The position numbers and the translations under genes are program-made. Below, in pieces: positions 19,908-29,317 of a stretch of 64,000 bases of DNA. The first letter of the stretch is position 1. The number at the start of each line of letters is the position of its first letter. Source of the stretch: Variovorax paradoxus (GTDB taxonomy: Bacteria > Pseudomonadota > Gammaproteobacteria > Burkholderiales > Burkholderiaceae_C); assembly GCF_902712855.1 (NCBI RefSeq), contig NZ_LR743507.1, forward strand, positions 3,954,001 through 4,018,000, given 5' to 3'. The notes under the pieces were generated by a model that saw only the letters and a program-made list of their open reading frames with translations, was not told where the DNA came from and did not search any database.

Positions 19908-20035
19908 TTCCGCGACACGGCTGAACCGGTTGGCGGATGCGACTGTGGCTGGGGAAGGGCCTGAGTACCTTGGCATTGTGCCACGCCAACCATATGACGG
20001 GTCAGCAGGGACATGCAACCCCCATCGGGGAGATC

Positions 20036-21949
20036 TCACTGTCGACTTAGTAACTGTTTGATCTGCTGCAGCGTCGAGGGGTCGTCGATGGTGGTCAGGT
20101 CGCCCGGGTCGCGCTGTTCGCAAACGGCCTGGATGGCGCGGCGCAGCAATTTGCCGCTGCGGGTCTTGGGCAGGCCGTTCACGAAGCGCACGCGGGCCGG
20201 CCGGGCCAGCGCGCCAAGCTGGTCGGCCACCACTTTCATGATTTCGCCCTCCAGCTTGAGCGCCGCGTCGGCGTCGGCCGCGGCCTTGCCGTCCCTGGTC
20301 ACCACGAAGGCCATGGCGACCTGGCCCTTGAGCGCATCGGCCACGCCAACCACCGCCACTTCGGCGACGTTGGCATGGCCGGAGATGCTTTCCTCGATCT
20401 CACGCGTGCCGAGCCGGTGGCCCGCCACGTTGATGACGTCGTCGGTGCGCCCGAGGATGTAGAAGTAGCCGTCCTCGTCCCGGATGCCCCAGTCGAAGGT
20501 GGAATAGACCATCTTGCCAGGCACGGTCTTCCAGTAGGTGTTGACGAACCGCGCATCGTCCTTCCACACGGTCTGCATGAAACCCGGCGGCGTCGGCCCC
20601 TCGACCACGACCACGCCCTTCTCGTTCGCGCCGGTCAGTTCCTCGCCGGTCGATTCGTGCAGGATCCTGATGCGGTAGCCGTACATCGGCACGCCCGGGC
20701 TGCCGAACTTGCTGGCCTTGGGCTCCACGCCGTTGGCGATCGTGATCATCGGCCAGCCCGATTCGGTCTGCCAGTAGTTGTCGATGACAGGCACGCCCAG
20801 CCCGTCGCTGATCCAGCGCGCCGTGGGCTCGTCGAGCGGCTCGCCGGCCAGGAACAGCGCGCGCAGGCTCGAGAGGTCGTACTTCTTCAGCAGCGCCGGG
20901 TCCTGCTTCTTGAGCACGCGCACCGCCGTGGGCGCGCTGAACATCACTGTCACTTTGTATTTCTCGACCAGCCGCCACCAGATGCCGCCGTCGGGCTGCC
21001 GGTCGATGCCCTGCGTGGGCAGCCCCTCGTACATGATGGTGGCCATGCCCGCGATGAGCGGCCCGTAGACGATGTAGCTGTGGCCCACCACCCAGCCGAT
21101 GTCGCTGGTGGAGAAGTAGGTCTCGCCGGGCCGGCCGTCGAAGATGTGCTTCATGCTCGCGGCCAGTGCCACCGCGTAGCCGCCCACGTCGCGCTGCACG
21201 CCCTTGGGCTTGCCGGTGGTGCCGCTGGTGTAGATGGTGTAGCTGATGTCGGTGGACGCCAGCCAGGTGCATGGCACCTTGGCGTCCAGATGCTTCTGCC
21301 GCAGCTCGCTGGCCAGATGGTCGCGCCCCGCCACCAGTTCCATGGCAGCCAGGCCGCGGTCGCTCAGCAGGACCGCCGCCGGCTTGTGCGACGACAGGCG
21401 GATCGCCTCGTCGAGCAGCGGCTTGTACGCGAGCACCTTGCCGCCTCGCGCGCCGGCATCGGCACTCACGATCACCTTGGGTTCTGCGTCCTCGATGCGG
21501 GTGGCCAGCGAGCCGCTGGCAAAGCCGCCGAACACCACACAATGGATCGCGCCGATGCGCGCGCAGGCCAGCATGGCGAAGGCGGCCTCGGGAATCATCG
21601 GCATGTAGATGAGCACGCGGTCGCCCTTGCCCACGCCGAGCGCCATCAGGCTCGCCGCGGTGCGCTGCACCTCGGCGTGCAGTTCGGCAAAGCTGTAGCT
21701 CTGCTCGACGCCGGTCTCGGTGGAAACGAAGATCAGCGCCGGCTGGTCGCCCCGATCGGCCAGGTGCCGGTCGACGGCGTTGTGGCACAGGTTCGTCGTG
21801 CCGCCGACGAACCAGCGCGCAAACGGTGGATTGCTGTCGTCCAGGACCTGGGTGGCGGGGGGCTGCCAGTCGATCAGCCTGGCCTGCTCGGCCCAGAAGG
21901 CCTCGGGCGCGTCGACGGACCGGCGATAGAACTCTTCGTAACTGCTCAT
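20036..21949 (-). CDS. prpE: propionate--CoA ligase
   Basis: PrpE activates propionate to propionyl-CoA via an adenylate. The 637-residue protein fits the acetyl/propionyl-CoA synthetase family in length. It has the AMP-binding signature YTSGTTGKPKGVQRDVGG, DNYWQTESGWP, the hinge region YFYILGRTDDVINVAGHRLG, and the C-terminal catalytic lysine in LPKTRSGKLLRR. The start at 21949 gives MSSYEEFYRRSV, the usual family opening; the frame is open 20 codons upstream. Family features favour propionate over acetate, but substrate is inferred. No prpBCD genes are in the window. Confidence 0.9.
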   Translation of the reverse strand: MSSYEEFYRRSVDAPEAFWAEQARLIDWQPPATQVLDDSNPPFARWFVGGTTNLCHNAVDRHLADRGDQPALIFVSTETGVEQSYSFAELHAEVQRTAASLMALGVGKGDRVLIYMPMIPEAAFAMLACARIGAIHCVVFGGFASGSLATRIEDAEPKVIVSADAGARGGKVLAYKPLLDEAIRLSSHKPAAVLLSDRGLAAMELVAGRDHLASELRQKHLDAKVPCTWLASTDISYTIYTSGTTGKPKGVQRDVGGYAVALAASMKHIFDGRPGETYFSTSDIGWVVGHSYIVYGPLIAGMATIMYEGLPTQGIDRQPDGGIWWRLVEKYKVTVMFSAPTAVRVLKKQDPALLKKYDLSSLRALFLAGEPLDEPTARWISDGLGVPVIDNYWQTESGWPMITIANGVEPKASKFGSPGVPMYGYRIRILHESTGEELTGANEKGVVVVEGPTPPGFMQTVWKDDARFVNTYWKTVPGKMVYSTFDWGIRDEDGYFYILGRTDDVINVAGHRLGTREIEESISGHANVAEVAVVGVADALKGQVAMAFVVTRDGKAAADADAALKLEGEIMKVVADQLGALARPARVRFVNGLPKTRSGKLLRRAIQAVCEQRDPGDLTTIDDPSTLQQIKQLLSRQ

Positions 21950-22085
21950 CTGGGCTTGTCTCCTGATGTCTGTATTCAGCTTCAGCTGCCTCGCTGAAAC
22001 TGAATTCATAATTATGGAGACCGATCTTGCAGCAAGCTGACGCCAGGTACAACCCGGTTCAGTCCCTGCGCCCAGCGCCTTCGGT

Positions 22086-22691
22086 TCAGCGGATCAGTGC
22101 CTGCAGGTCGCGGAACGCCGGGTGCTCGGCGGTGCGCAGCCACTCGAAGCCGACCATCTCGGTGGTCACGAGCTCGGCGCCCGCCCCCGCCAGCCGGTCG
22201 AACGCAGCATCGCGATTGCGCTCGGTGCGCGAACTGCAGGCGTCGGTGACGACCCACACCTCGAACTCGTCTTCCAGCAGGTCGAGCGCAGTCTGCAACA
22301 GGCAGACATGGGCCTCGCAGCCGGCGATGACGATGGTGTTGCGCTCTTCTGCGGCGGCCTGCGGCTTCTGCAGGTGCTTGGGCAGGCTGCGGGCATTGCC
22401 TTGCGGTGCGGCCTTGGCCGGCGCGCGCAGCCATTCGCCGAGGCCTTCCTCGACGCCGCTGAAATGCATCTTCGCGAGCGTCTTGCGGCACAGCGCGCGG
22501 ATGTCGGGCAGGTTCTCGCCGAGCTTCGACGGGTTCTGTTCGGTGCCCCAGACCGGCACGTCGACCATCGCCGCCATCTTGCCGAGGCGCACCGCGTTCG
22601 CTGCCACGGCCTCGTTCTCGAAGATGGCCGGCATCAGGCGGGCCTGGTAGTCGACCAGCACGAGTTGGGAACGCGAGGCGTCGAGGAGCAT
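22086..22691 (-). CDS. isochorismatase-like cysteine hydrolase
   Basis: This 201-residue protein belongs to the cysteine hydrolase/isochorismatase superfamily. The likely catalytic triad is Asp14 (LVLVDYQ), the lysine in LAKMHFSGVEEG, and the cysteine in CEAHVCLLQTA. The cis-peptide region IAGCEAHV is typical. Substrate is unknown: the group includes nicotinamidases, ycaC-type proteins and carbamoyl hydrolases. The start at 22691 has the usual short N terminus. It is divergent from the HpaB-fold gene and lies 136 bases before prpE on the same strand. Confidence 0.82.
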   Translation of the reverse strand: MLLDASRSQLVLVDYQARLMPAIFENEAVAANAVRLGKMAAMVDVPVWGTEQNPSKLGENLPDIRALCRKTLAKMHFSGVEEGLGEWLRAPAKAAPQGNARSLPKHLQKPQAAAEERNTIVIAGCEAHVCLLQTALDLLEDEFEVWVVTDACSSRTERNRDAAFDRLAGAGAELVTTEMVGFEWLRTAEHPAFRDLQALIR

Positions 22692-22813
22692 GGTTTTTTC
22701 TTTCTGAGGGGAGCCGGATTGACGGGTTAGACCGTACCACCGAACAAATCGATCGATGCTCCAATTATCGAACCGACGGTCGCCCACGGCCGCAGCCCCT
22801 GGAGACACTCACG

Positions 22814-24445
22814 ATGAACGCCCCGCTTCCCTCCGCGTCGCTCATGTCCGGCGCCGACTACCGCGAATCCCTGCGCCGCTACCAGCCCACGGTGTTCGTG
22901 GACGGCCGCCGCGTCGAGAGCGTGGCCGACGAGCCCGCCTTCCAGCCCGGTATCAATGCCATCGCCCTCACCTACGACTACGCGCTCAAGCAGGCGCACG
23001 AGCCGCTCATGACCGCCGTGCAGCACACCAGCGGCAAGCGGGTGAACCGGCTGTCCCATCTCAATGCGAGCGCCGGCGACCTGCTCAACAAGCTCGAGGC
23101 CGTGCGGCTGGTGTGCCAGGAAACCGGCTGCGCCCAGCGCTACCTGACGCACGACGCGCTCAACGCCATCGCCCAGGTGTCGGCGCGCATCGACGACGCC
23201 CGCGGCAGCACCGAGCACACCGCCCGCTTTCACGAGTACCTGCACCGCGTGCAGGACCAGGACCTCACGCTCGGCGTGGCCATGACCGACGCCAAGGGCG
23301 ACCGCAGCCGGCGTCCGCACGAGCAGGCCAACGTCGACAGCTACCTGCACGTGGTGGAGCGCAACACGCGCGGCATCGTCATCTCGGGCACAAAGGCCAT
23401 CGTGACGGGTGCACCCTACGTGCACGAGCTGCTGGTCATGCCCTGCCGCAACATGGGCAAGGAGGATGCCGACTTCGCCGTCTGCTGCGCCGTGCCGCTG
23501 GACGCGCCGGGCCTCACCATCGTTGCGCGCCCGGCGGGCCGGCCCGGCGAGAAGCTCGAGCACGGCGACGCGCTGTTCAGCCGCAAGTACGGCCAGAGCA
23601 CCGGCGTGTGCATGTTCGACAAGGTGTTCGTGCCGTGGGAGCGGGTGTTCTACGCGGGCGACAACGGGACCTGGGAGCACTCCGGCCACCTGACCTACAG
23701 CTACGCCACGCACCACCGCCACAGCTGCATCGGCGCGCGGGCGGGCTTCGGCGACCTGCTGATCGGCGCCGGCGCGCTGATGTGCGAGGCCAACGGCTTC
23801 GACCCGGGCAAGGAAAGCCACCTGCGCGAGCAGATGGTCGAACTCATCACCATCACCGAAAGCTTCTTCGCCTGCGGCGTGGCGGCCAGCGTTTACGGCA
23901 AGGCGGACGAGCACTGCGAGGTGTTCATGCCCGACCCGGTGTTCAGCAACATCGGCAAGCTGCTGCTGGCCACGAAGATCTACGACATGCACCGCATTGC
24001 GCACTATGTGAGCGGCGGGTTGATCGTCACCCTGCCCGGTCCCGACGAAGACCACAACCCCGAGACCGCCGCACGCCTGTCGGACGTGCTGCGCGCCAAC
24101 CCGGCCATTCCCTACGAACAGCGCATCGAAACGGCGCGCTTCATCGAAGACCTCACGGCCGGCTACCAGGGCGGCTGGTACAGCGTTATCAGCCTGCATG
24201 GCGGCGGATCGCCGGCCGCCATGAAGCAGGAGATCTGGCGCAACTACCCGGTCGGCTCGAAGGTGGAACTGGTCGAGCGCATCCTGGAGCGCGGCATCGC
24301 CGCCGACGGCTCGCCGGCCGCCGCGCCGCACGACCCGGCCCGCGCCATCACCCGCAACCGCCAGCCCGGCAAGTGCTGCGACACCGGCTGTACGACAACG
24401 GGACGGCCGGTGATGGTCGACCTGCCAGCATCGAGGCACGCCTAG
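22814..24445 (+). CDS. HpaB-family protein related to 4-hydroxybutyryl-CoA dehydratase
   Basis: The 543-residue protein follows the 4-hydroxyphenylacetate 3-hydroxylase/4-hydroxybutyryl-CoA dehydratase fold along its length: YRESLRRYQPTVFVDGRRVE at the start, GVAMTDAKGDRSRRP, ISGTKAIVTGAPYVHEL, and SLHGGGSPAAMKQEIWR near the end. By recall of the Clostridium aminobutyricum dehydratase, the Fe-S ligands C99, C103, H292 and C299 align with Cys106, Tyr110, His301 and Ala308, so two of four are lost. A flavin monooxygenase or other FAD enzyme is therefore more likely than a cluster dehydratase. An unusual tail holds KCCDTGC. No HpaC-type flavin reductase is nearby. Substrate is unknown. Confidence 0.8.
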   Translation: MNAPLPSASLMSGADYRESLRRYQPTVFVDGRRVESVADEPAFQPGINAIALTYDYALKQAHEPLMTAVQHTSGKRVNRLSHLNASAGDLLNKLEAVRLVCQETGCAQRYLTHDALNAIAQVSARIDDARGSTEHTARFHEYLHRVQDQDLTLGVAMTDAKGDRSRRPHEQANVDSYLHVVERNTRGIVISGTKAIVTGAPYVHELLVMPCRNMGKEDADFAVCCAVPLDAPGLTIVARPAGRPGEKLEHGDALFSRKYGQSTGVCMFDKVFVPWERVFYAGDNGTWEHSGHLTYSYATHHRHSCIGARAGFGDLLIGAGALMCEANGFDPGKESHLREQMVELITITESFFACGVAASVYGKADEHCEVFMPDPVFSNIGKLLLATKIYDMHRIAHYVSGGLIVTLPGPDEDHNPETAARLSDVLRANPAIPYEQRIETARFIEDLTAGYQGGWYSVISLHGGGSPAAMKQEIWRNYPVGSKVELVERILERGIAADGSPAAAPHDPARAITRNRQPGKCCDTGCTTTGRPVMVDLPASRHA

Positions 24446-24634
24446 GAACTGTCGCGTCAACACCGAAGGCGGCCTGCTTGCGAGGCGATCCGGCGGGGCG
24501 GACCACAGCCGCCCGTCGGCGCCCTTCTGGTTCGCGAGCACGCACGACGCCGCGCGCTCCCTGAGCATTGATTCACGGGCCGCGCCGCACTTCGCACCCC
24601 TTGCACCGCGTGCACAGGCCCTAGACTGCGGCGG

Positions 24635-25435
24635 ATGAAGCTCCTTTTGTCGAAACGGCTGCGCCTGGCGGCGCTGGGCGTGGCCGCCGCCGCGCTCCTT
24701 CTCACCGCATGCGGCGGCATGCGCAAGACCACGACACCGCTGGCGACCTCGCTCGAGAAAAGCGGATGCATGCGCAATGCCGACACGCTGCTGGTGATGC
24801 TGCCCGGTGCGTATTCGACACCCGAAGAATTCGAGCGCGAAGGGTTCGTGCGCGCCGTGCAGGACAACCGCGTCGCAGCCGACGTGATGCTGGTCGACGC
24901 TCACCTGGGCTACTACAACGACAGGACCATCCTCGAGCGCCTCGACGCCGACGTCGTAGCGCCAGCGCGCAGCCAGGGCTACCGTCGCATATGGCTTGTC
25001 GGGATCTCCGTCGGCGGCTTCGGCAGCCTGCTCTACGCGCAGACGCATCCCGGCGCGCTGGCCGGCGTGGTGACGATCGCGCCGTACCTCGGCGAACGGG
25101 TGCTGGGCAGCGACATCGCCAACGCCGGAGGCCTCGGGGCCTGGAAGGGGCCTTTGGGTGAGCCATCCGGTGGCAATCCACGCACGCCGAATGAGACCCA
25201 ACTGTGGCAATGGCTGCGCGGCTACGTGGGCTTCACGCAGACGGCGGACGCGAGGCCCCCGCTCTATCTGGGCTACGCCACTGACGATCGCTTCGCCTTC
25301 AGCCACCGCCTCCTGGCGGCGGCCTTGCCGCCGGAACGCGTCTTTACGACCGAAGGCGGCCACGACTGGCCTGAGTGGACACGCCTGTGGCGGCGCATGC
25401 TGCCGACGCTGCCGCTGCCGGGCTGCCCCGGCTGA
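24635..25435 (+). CDS. lipoprotein alpha/beta hydrolase
   Basis: The 266-residue product has a lipoprotein signal peptide (lipobox LLTAC) and an alpha/beta-hydrolase fold. The nucleophile elbow is GISVGG, the acid is probably in YATDDRF, and the base is in EGGHDWPEW, so the triad looks complete. It is likely an envelope-anchored esterase or lipase-like enzyme; substrate unknown. The 189-base gap upstream holds no ORF that I can support. It is convergent with the sugar dehydrogenase gene, only 4 bases away. Confidence 0.8.
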   Translation: MKLLLSKRLRLAALGVAAAALLLTACGGMRKTTTPLATSLEKSGCMRNADTLLVMLPGAYSTPEEFEREGFVRAVQDNRVAADVMLVDAHLGYYNDRTILERLDADVVAPARSQGYRRIWLVGISVGGFGSLLYAQTHPGALAGVVTIAPYLGERVLGSDIANAGGLGAWKGPLGEPSGGNPRTPNETQLWQWLRGYVGFTQTADARPPLYLGYATDDRFAFSHRLLAAALPPERVFTTEGGHDWPEWTRLWRRMLPTLPLPGCPG

Positions 25436-25439
25436 GGCT

Positions 25440-26567
25440 TCAGTTCGGCTTCAGGCGCAGCAGCTTGCCGTCGGCCTCGTCGGTGAGCACGTAGAGCAGC
25501 CCGTCGGGGCCCTGCTTCACGTCACGGATGCGCGCGCGGCCGTCGGCCAGCAGCTTGTGCTCCGCCACCACCTTGCCGCCCTTGAGCTCGATGCGGTCGA
25601 GATACCCGAACTTCAGCGAACCGATGAAAAGGTTGCCCTTCCAGGCCGCGCCGTACCTGTCGCTGGTCAGGAACGCCATGCCGGACGGCGCGATCGACGG
25701 CACCCAGTAATGCAGCGGCTGCTCCATCCCGTCCTTCGCGGTGATGCCGTCGCCGATCTTCCCGCCGCCGTAGTTCTCGCCGTAGGTGATCACCGGCCAG
25801 CCGTAGTTTCGGCCCGCCAGCGGAATGTTGATTTCGTCGCCGCCTTGCGGGCCGTGCTCGTTCATCCAGAAGCGGCCGTCGGGGCCGAGCGTAGCGCCCT
25901 GCCCGTTGCGGTGACCGTAGCTCCAGATCTCGGGCAGCGCACCGGCCTTTCCAACGAAGGGGTTGTCCGCGGGCACCGAGCCGTCCTTGGCGATGCGGAT
26001 CACCTTGCCGAGATGGTTGTCGAGCTTCTGCGCGTCCTCCTTGCGGCTGAAGCGCTCGCCCAAGGTGAGAAACAGCGTGCCGTCGCGCGCCTCGACGATG
26101 CGGCAGCCGAAGTGGTTCCGGCTTGCGACCTTGGGTTTCTGGCTGAAGATGACCTTGAGCGCTTCGAGCTTCGTGCCGTCCGCAGAGAGGGTGGCGCGTG
26201 CGAGCGCAGTGCTGTTAGCGGAGCCGGCTGCGTCGGCCTCGGAAAAGCAGAAATACAGGGTTCGGTTCTTCTCGAAGGCAGAGTCGCCCAGAACGTCGAG
26301 CAGGCCGCCCTGCCCGCCCGCAGCGATGCTGGGCAAGCCCGCGATGGGCGCACCGACCGTGCCGTCGGCGGCGACCAGTCGCATGCGGCCGGGTCTCTCG
26401 GTGACGATGAAACGGCCACCCGGCACGAACGCAATGCCCCATGGGTTTTCGAGGCCGGTTGCGATGGTCTCCGGCGTGCCCTGGGCGCTCGCAATACTGA
26501 AGAAACCGGTTCCGGCAGCGCCCAGAAACATGCTCAAGGCGATAACAGGCCACTTGGCTCGATTCAT
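25440..26567 (-). CDS. PQQ-dependent aldose sugar dehydrogenase-like protein
   Basis: This is a six-bladed beta-propeller of the soluble glucose/aldose sugar dehydrogenase group (YliI-like), 375 residues, with an N-terminal signal peptide ending near SIASAQG, so it is periplasmic. Typical blocks are TGLENPWGIAFVPGGRFIV, TERPGRM, RNHFGCRI, GDGSVPADNPF-like text and NEHGPQGGDEIN. The family oxidises aldose sugars with PQQ; cofactor use here is inferred. No PQQ biosynthesis gene is in the window. Confidence 0.88.
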   Translation of the reverse strand: MNRAKWPVIALSMFLGAAGTGFFSIASAQGTPETIATGLENPWGIAFVPGGRFIVTERPGRMRLVAADGTVGAPIAGLPSIAAGGQGGLLDVLGDSAFEKNRTLYFCFSEADAAGSANSTALARATLSADGTKLEALKVIFSQKPKVASRNHFGCRIVEARDGTLFLTLGERFSRKEDAQKLDNHLGKVIRIAKDGSVPADNPFVGKAGALPEIWSYGHRNGQGATLGPDGRFWMNEHGPQGGDEINIPLAGRNYGWPVITYGENYGGGKIGDGITAKDGMEQPLHYWVPSIAPSGMAFLTSDRYGAAWKGNLFIGSLKFGYLDRIELKGGKVVAEHKLLADGRARIRDVKQGPDGLLYVLTDEADGKLLRLKPN

Positions 26568-26772
26568 GACTTTTCCGGTGGGTTAGAGCGAACTTGGCGA
26601 AAGATAGCAACCAGGCACAGATCGAGGGCCAATCCACCCACCGCAAAAAAACACTTCCGCAACCAACCGCTTATGGTCAATAAACGTCCACCGTTACATT
26701 TTTTCTCCGGCCCGATCAAAAATCTCAATGTGAATCAATGACTTACAGAGACTTTTGCTAATTCTTTTTAAA

Positions 26773-26801
26773 TTGACATAACCGCGCGTCATCAATATCC
26801 T
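26773..26801 (+). promoter_or_regulatory. sigma-70 promoter for the NlpC/P60 gene
   Basis: TTGACA (26773-26778) is followed after 17 bases by TATCCT (26796-26801). The expected transcription start, 6-8 bases further, falls at or next to the ATG at 26809, and no ribosome binding site is visible. The surrounding 240 bases are AT-rich compared with the rest of the window and hold no other gene. Confidence 0.65.
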
Positions 26802-26808
26802 ACGCGCC

Positions 26809-27393
26809 ATGCGTTTTTTCGTCCTACCCGCGTCTCTCCTATTTGCCGTAGCTGTCCATGCAGCCCCTCAACAGGATAAAACCGATGACGAGTTGGCACG
26901 CCTGCTGGCCGACAAGGGCCTGATCGGGCAGCTCAAGCAGGTCCGCCAGACCGTCACCGAACGTACGTCGGATCTGGTAGTTACCGCAATCGGCTTCCTC
27001 GGCGTGCCGTACCGCCGCGGCGGCAACACCGCCGAATCGGGCTTCGACTGCAGCGGCTTCGTCCGCGCCATGTACAACCAGACGGTCGGCCACATGCTTC
27101 CGCGTCGCGCCGAAGAACAGGCAGCTGCCACCGAAAAGATCGACGCCAGCCAGCTCAAGCCCGGCGACCTCGTGTTCTTCAACACCATGCGCCGCGCTTT
27201 CAGCCACGTTGGCATCTATGTCGGCGAAGGCAAGTTCATCCACTCTCCCCGCACTGGCGCGCAGGTTCGCGTGGAAGACATGAACGGCAGCTACTGGCAA
27301 CGCCGCTTCGACGGCGCCCGCCGCGTTCTCGGCGGCCCGACGGACGAAGTCAAGGCCGCAGCCGTCGCCAACCTGCCCAGCACAGGCAACTGA
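26809..27393 (+). CDS. secreted NlpC/P60 (C40) peptidoglycan peptidase
   Basis: This 194-residue protein has a signal peptide (MRFFVLPASLLFAVAVHA) and a C-terminal NlpC/P60 domain. The catalytic cysteine is in GFDCSGFVRAMY, the histidine in FSHVGIYVGEG, and the third residue probably the His in GKFIHSP. The family cleaves D-Glu/meso-DAP bonds in peptidoglycan stem peptides. It is a single-gene unit between a strong promoter and a strong terminator. The absence of a Shine-Dalgarno sequence suggests a leaderless message. Confidence 0.92.
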   Translation: MRFFVLPASLLFAVAVHAAPQQDKTDDELARLLADKGLIGQLKQVRQTVTERTSDLVVTAIGFLGVPYRRGGNTAESGFDCSGFVRAMYNQTVGHMLPRRAEEQAAATEKIDASQLKPGDLVFFNTMRRAFSHVGIYVGEGKFIHSPRTGAQVRVEDMNGSYWQRRFDGARRVLGGPTDEVKAAAVANLPSTGN

Positions 27394-27418
27394 CCGCTCC
27401 GCAGCGCAGTCTCCGGAA

Positions 27419-27449
27419 CAAAAAAATCCCGCCAAGGCGGGATTTTTTT
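27419..27449. terminator. bidirectional intrinsic terminator
   Basis: The stem ATCCCGCC/GGCGGGAT with an AA loop is flanked by an A-run on the left and a T-run on the right. It can stop both the NlpC/P60 transcript (+) and the PDH cluster transcript coming from lpdA (-). Confidence 0.92.
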
Positions 27450-27481
27450 ATGGGCGCTCGGCAAGCGCCCCCAGGGTTCGA

Positions 27482-29317
27482 TCAGCTCTTCTTCGCAGGC
27501 GGCAGATCGGTACAGGTGCCGTGAGCCACTTCCGCCGCCATGCCGATGCTTTCGCCCAGCGTCGGGTGCGGGTGAATGGTCTTGCCGATGTCGATCTCGT
27601 CCGCACCCATCTCGATCGCCAGAGCGATCTCGCCGATCATGTCGCCGGCATGCGTACCGACGATGCCGCCGCCGAGGATGCGATGCGTCTCGGCGTCGAA
27701 CAGCAGCTTGGTGAAGCCTTCGTCGCGGCCGTTGGCGATGGCGCGGCCCGACGCCGTCCAGGGGAAGTGCCCCTTCTTGACCTTGATGCCTTCTGCCTTC
27801 GCCTGGTCTTCCGTCAGGCCGACCCATGCCACCTCGGGGTCGGTGTAGGCCACGCTGGGGATCACGCGCGCGTTGAACGCCGCGCTCGACAGTTCCTTGT
27901 CGCCCTTCAGTTCGCCCGCAATCACCTCGGCCGCCACGTGCGCTTCATGCACCGCCTTGTGCGCGAGCATGGGCTGGCCCACGATGTCACCGATGGCGAA
28001 GATGTGCGGCACGTTGGTGCGCATCTGGATGTCGACATTGATGAAGCCGCGGTCGGTCACTGCCACGCCGGCCTTGTCGGCACCGATCTTCTTGCCGTTC
28101 GGGCTGCGGCCCACCGCCTGCAGCACCAGGTCGTACACCTGCGGTTCCTTGGGCGCGTTCTCGCCCTCGAAGGTGACCTTGATGCCTTCCTTCGTGGCCT
28201 CGGCGCCGACCGTCTTGGTCTTCAGCATGATGTTGTCGAAGCGCGGCGCGTTCATCTTCTGCCAGACCTTCACCAGGTCGCGGTCGGCGCCCTGCATCAG
28301 GCCGTCGAGCATCTCGACCACATCGAGGCGCGCGCCCAGCGTGGAATACACCGTGCCCATTTCCAGGCCGATGATGCCGCCGCCCAGGATCAGCATGCGC
28401 TTGGGGTCGGTGCCGAGTTCGAGCGCGCCTGTGGAATCGACCACACGCGGATCCTTGGGCATGAAAGGCAGGCTAACGGCCTGCGAGCCGGCCGCGATGA
28501 TGGCGTTGCGGAACTTCACGGTCTGCTTGCTGCCCGTGGTGTCCCAGCCGGTGCCGGAGGTTTCTTCGACCTCGATGTGGTGCGGGTCGACGAAATTGCC
28601 CACGCCGCGCAGCACCGTCACCTTGCGCATCTTGGCCATGGCCGTGAGGCCGCCGGTGAGCTTGCCCACTACCTTGTTCTTGTGGCCGAGCAGCTTGGCG
28701 CGATCGACCGTCGGCGCGGCAAAGCTCACGCCCAGATCGGCGAAATGCTTCACCTCGTCCATGACCGACGCCACGTGCAGCAGCGCCTTCGACGGAATGC
28801 AGCCGACGTTCAGGCACACGCCGCCGAGGGTGGCGTAGCGCTCGATCAGCACCACCTTCAGGCCGAGATCGGCAGCACGGAAAGCCGCCGAATAACCGCC
28901 AGGGCCTGCGCCGAGCACGATCACGTCGCATTCGACGTCGACCTTGTCACCGTAGCTGGAGGCCACGGGCGCCGCAACGGGGGACGGCGCAGCCGCCTTG
29001 GGTGCGGGAGCCGCGGCTGCAGCAGCCGGCGCAGCAGTCGACGCAGGGGCCGCTGCAGCCGGCGCGGGCGCCGCCGCACCATCCGCCTCCAGCGTCAGCA
29101 CCACCGAGCCCTGCTTGACCTTGTCGCCCACCTTCACGGCAATGGCCTTGACCACGCCGGCGGCCGAGGACGGGATCTCCATCGAGGCCTTGTCCGATTC
29201 GACCGTGATCAGCGACTGTTCGGCCTTGACCGTGTCTCCGACGTTGACCAGCACCTCGATGACTGCCACTTCGTCGAAGTCGCCGATGTCGGGCACCTTG
29301 ATTTGTTGTTCGCTCAT
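27482..29317 (-). CDS. lpdA: dihydrolipoyl dehydrogenase with N-terminal lipoyl domain, E3 of PDH
   Basis: This is the E3 of the pyruvate dehydrogenase complex, 611 residues. Residues ~1-80 form a lipoyl domain with the lysine motif VESDKASMEIPSS, nearly identical to those in aceF. An Ala/Pro linker follows, then a full E3 flavoprotein: VLGAGPGGYSAAF, GGVCLNVGCIPSKALL, GGGIIGLEMGTV and the C-terminal HPHPTLGE. Lipoylated E3 is known from betaproteobacteria and Neisseria. The ATG overlaps the stop of the upstream HslV-like gene as ATGA. A strong terminator follows the gene. Confidence 0.95.
   Translation of the reverse strand: MSEQQIKVPDIGDFDEVAVIEVLVNVGDTVKAEQSLITVESDKASMEIPSSAAGVVKAIAVKVGDKVKQGSVVLTLEADGAAAPAPAAAAPASTAAPAAAAAAPAPKAAAPSPVAAPVASSYGDKVDVECDVIVLGAGPGGYSAAFRAADLGLKVVLIERYATLGGVCLNVGCIPSKALLHVASVMDEVKHFADLGVSFAAPTVDRAKLLGHKNKVVGKLTGGLTAMAKMRKVTVLRGVGNFVDPHHIEVEETSGTGWDTTGSKQTVKFRNAIIAAGSQAVSLPFMPKDPRVVDSTGALELGTDPKRMLILGGGIIGLEMGTVYSTLGARLDVVEMLDGLMQGADRDLVKVWQKMNAPRFDNIMLKTKTVGAEATKEGIKVTFEGENAPKEPQVYDLVLQAVGRSPNGKKIGADKAGVAVTDRGFINVDIQMRTNVPHIFAIGDIVGQPMLAHKAVHEAHVAAEVIAGELKGDKELSSAAFNARVIPSVAYTDPEVAWVGLTEDQAKAEGIKVKKGHFPWTASGRAIANGRDEGFTKLLFDAETHRILGGGIVGTHAGDMIGEIALAIEMGADEIDIGKTIHPHPTLGESIGMAAEVAHGTCTDLPPAKKS

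Noticed and set aside
24446..24634. Gene or promoter before the lipoprotein hydrolase
   Set aside because: No frame with a ribosome site; TTGCAC and TAGACT are present but only 15 bases apart, so I did not call a promoter.
22727..25363. 878-codon open frame antisense to the HpaB-fold and lipoprotein genes
   Set aside because: It crosses two real genes with good starts and family motifs; the frame itself shows no domain.
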